DNA of 32,586 bases from DATLFS01 sp035540935 (GTDB lineage: Bacteria > Actinomycetota > CADDZG01 > WHSQ01): contig DATLFS010000043.1 of assembly GCA_035540935.1 (NCBI GenBank), positions 1 through 32,586 of the forward strand, written 5' to 3'. Position 1 is the stretch's first letter. Each line of letters opens with the position of its first letter. The position numbers and the translations under genes were made by a program. The notes beneath the pieces are model-generated. The model did no database searches. It was given only the letters and a program-made list of their open reading frames with translations, and was not told the DNA's origin. Positions 32,069 to 32,586 of the stretch are shown here, one piece after another.

Positions 32069-32586
32069 TCAGGAGGTGGCGTAGCGGACGAACATGTCCG
32101 GCTCGGCGTCGCCGGTGCCGGTGCGATCGACCACATCGACGAGCACGGCCGAGACCTGTGGATCGAACTGCGTTCCGGCGCAGGCGAGGATCTCGTCGCA
32201 CGCGTGCTCGACCGGAAGCGCGGGGCGGTAGACGCGATCGCTCGTCATGGCGTCGAACGCGTCGCAAGCGGACACGATCCGCGCCCCGAGCGGGATGGCA
32301 TCCCCCTCGAGGCCCAATGGATAGCCGGCGCCGTCCCAACGCTCGTGATGGTGAAGCACGACCGGGAGAGCCGGCTCGAGGAACTCGATACCGTTCAACA
32401 TCTCGTAGCCGATGCGCGGATGCTCGCGCATGACGCTCCACTCGCCTTCCGTGAGAGGACCCGGCTTACGAAGGATCGCATCGGCGATGCCGATCTTGCC
32501 GACGTCGTGCAGGATCGATCCGAGCTTGACGGCGCTGCGCACGTCCGAGGGCACCCGAAGAGCGTCGGCGACGACGACGGCGAGGT
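32069..32586 (-). CDS. HD-GYP domain c-di-GMP phosphodiesterase, 5' end cut by window edge
   Basis: The C-terminal part of an HD-GYP protein that likely degrades c-di-GMP to pGpG/GMP. About 172 residues are visible. Metal ligands are in SILHDVGKIGIAD and LPVVLHHHERWDGAGYPLGL (HH and the GYP motif). SACDAFDAMTSDRVYRP follows. The frame stays open to the right edge with family-like sequence (VADALRVPSDV), so the true N-terminus, probably with a sensor domain, lies outside. The LOG-like gene follows after two bases. Confidence 0.9.
   Translation of the reverse strand, partial: LAVVVADALRVPSDVRSAVKLGSILHDVGKIGIADAILRKPGPLTEGEWSVMREHPRIGYEMLNGIEFLEPALPVVLHHHERWDGAGYPLGLEGDAIPLGARIVSACDAFDAMTSDRVYRPALPVEHACDEILACAGTQFDPQVSAVLVDVVDRTGTGDAEPDMFVRYATS

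Noticed and set aside
32071..32094. AGGAGGTGG on the plus strand before an ATG at 32094, like a strong ribosome binding site
   Set aside because: The spacing is about 15 bases and the following frame is short, Ser/Thr-rich and antisense to the HD-GYP gene. The match arises from that gene's last codons.

Overview
This 32.6 kb window is high-GC, densely packed bacterial chromosome. It looks like core genome of an actinobacterium (Actinomycetota), probably outside the well-known families. The main evidence is gene order: hrcA-dnaJ-rsmE-mtaB-HIT-phoH-ybeY-CNNM-era-recO-uppS, followed by glyS, dgt, dnaG and rpoD. That order resembles the mycobacterial/streptomycete hrcA-to-dnaG region. A WhiG/FliA-like sigma factor, an F420/PPOX-type flavoprotein and a YtxH-like small protein fit the same group. 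I see no insertion sequence, prophage, CRISPR array, rRNA or replication origin. There is one tRNA gene, tRNA-Asn(GUU). No stretch longer than 300 bases lacks a gene; the largest gaps are about 90-150 bases and hold promoters, hairpins and the tRNA.

Layout. 1-2317 (+): a two-component pair, with the membrane histidine kinase cut by the left edge and a NarL-type regulator. 2396-4630 (-): a GAF-PAS-GGDEF-EAL cyclic-di-GMP enzyme. 4730-5236 (+): a small membrane protein of the 'small multidrug export' family. 5233-5886 (-): a WhiG/FliA-like sigma factor. 6035-6107 (-): tRNA-Asn. 6256-6534 (+): a YtxH-like protein. 6535-10645 (-): rpoD, dnaG and dgt. 10739-11404 (+): a secreted protein of unknown function. 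11421-15514 (-): pyruvate phosphate dikinase and glycyl-tRNA synthetase. 15577-18895 (+): a translationally coupled operon of two CNNM/CorC-type proteins and a short MscS-type channel. 18943-32586 (-): a long co-directional block holding a cold-shock protein, uppS, recO, a degenerate cold-shock-like protein, an ABC exporter, era, a third CNNM/CorC protein, ybeY, phoH, a HIT protein, mtaB, rsmE, dnaJ, hrcA under a perfect CIRCE operator, a zinc-ribbon protein, a PPOX flavoprotein, a LOG-like protein and an HD-GYP phosphodiesterase cut by the right edge.

Function. The long minus-strand block is mostly housekeeping: ribosome and tRNA maturation (era, ybeY, rsmE, mtaB), protein quality control (hrcA, dnaJ), DNA repair (recO), cell-wall lipid carrier synthesis (uppS), and the replication and transcription genes dnaG and rpoD. 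Genes overlap by 1-8 bases almost throughout, so translational coupling is probably widespread. Two cyclic-di-GMP enzymes and a WhiG-like sigma factor suggest a c-di-GMP-dependent developmental or surface programme.

The most useful new observations are: a CNNM gene whose only well-placed start is AUC behind a good ribosome binding site; a recurrent TANNNT-N6/7-RTG arrangement implying leaderless transcripts at six genes; a WhiG-like sigma gene close to a c-di-GMP enzyme, with paired 9-bp direct repeats at its 5' end; and a four-cysteine secreted protein I cannot place in a family. I did not find a clearly new multi-gene system.
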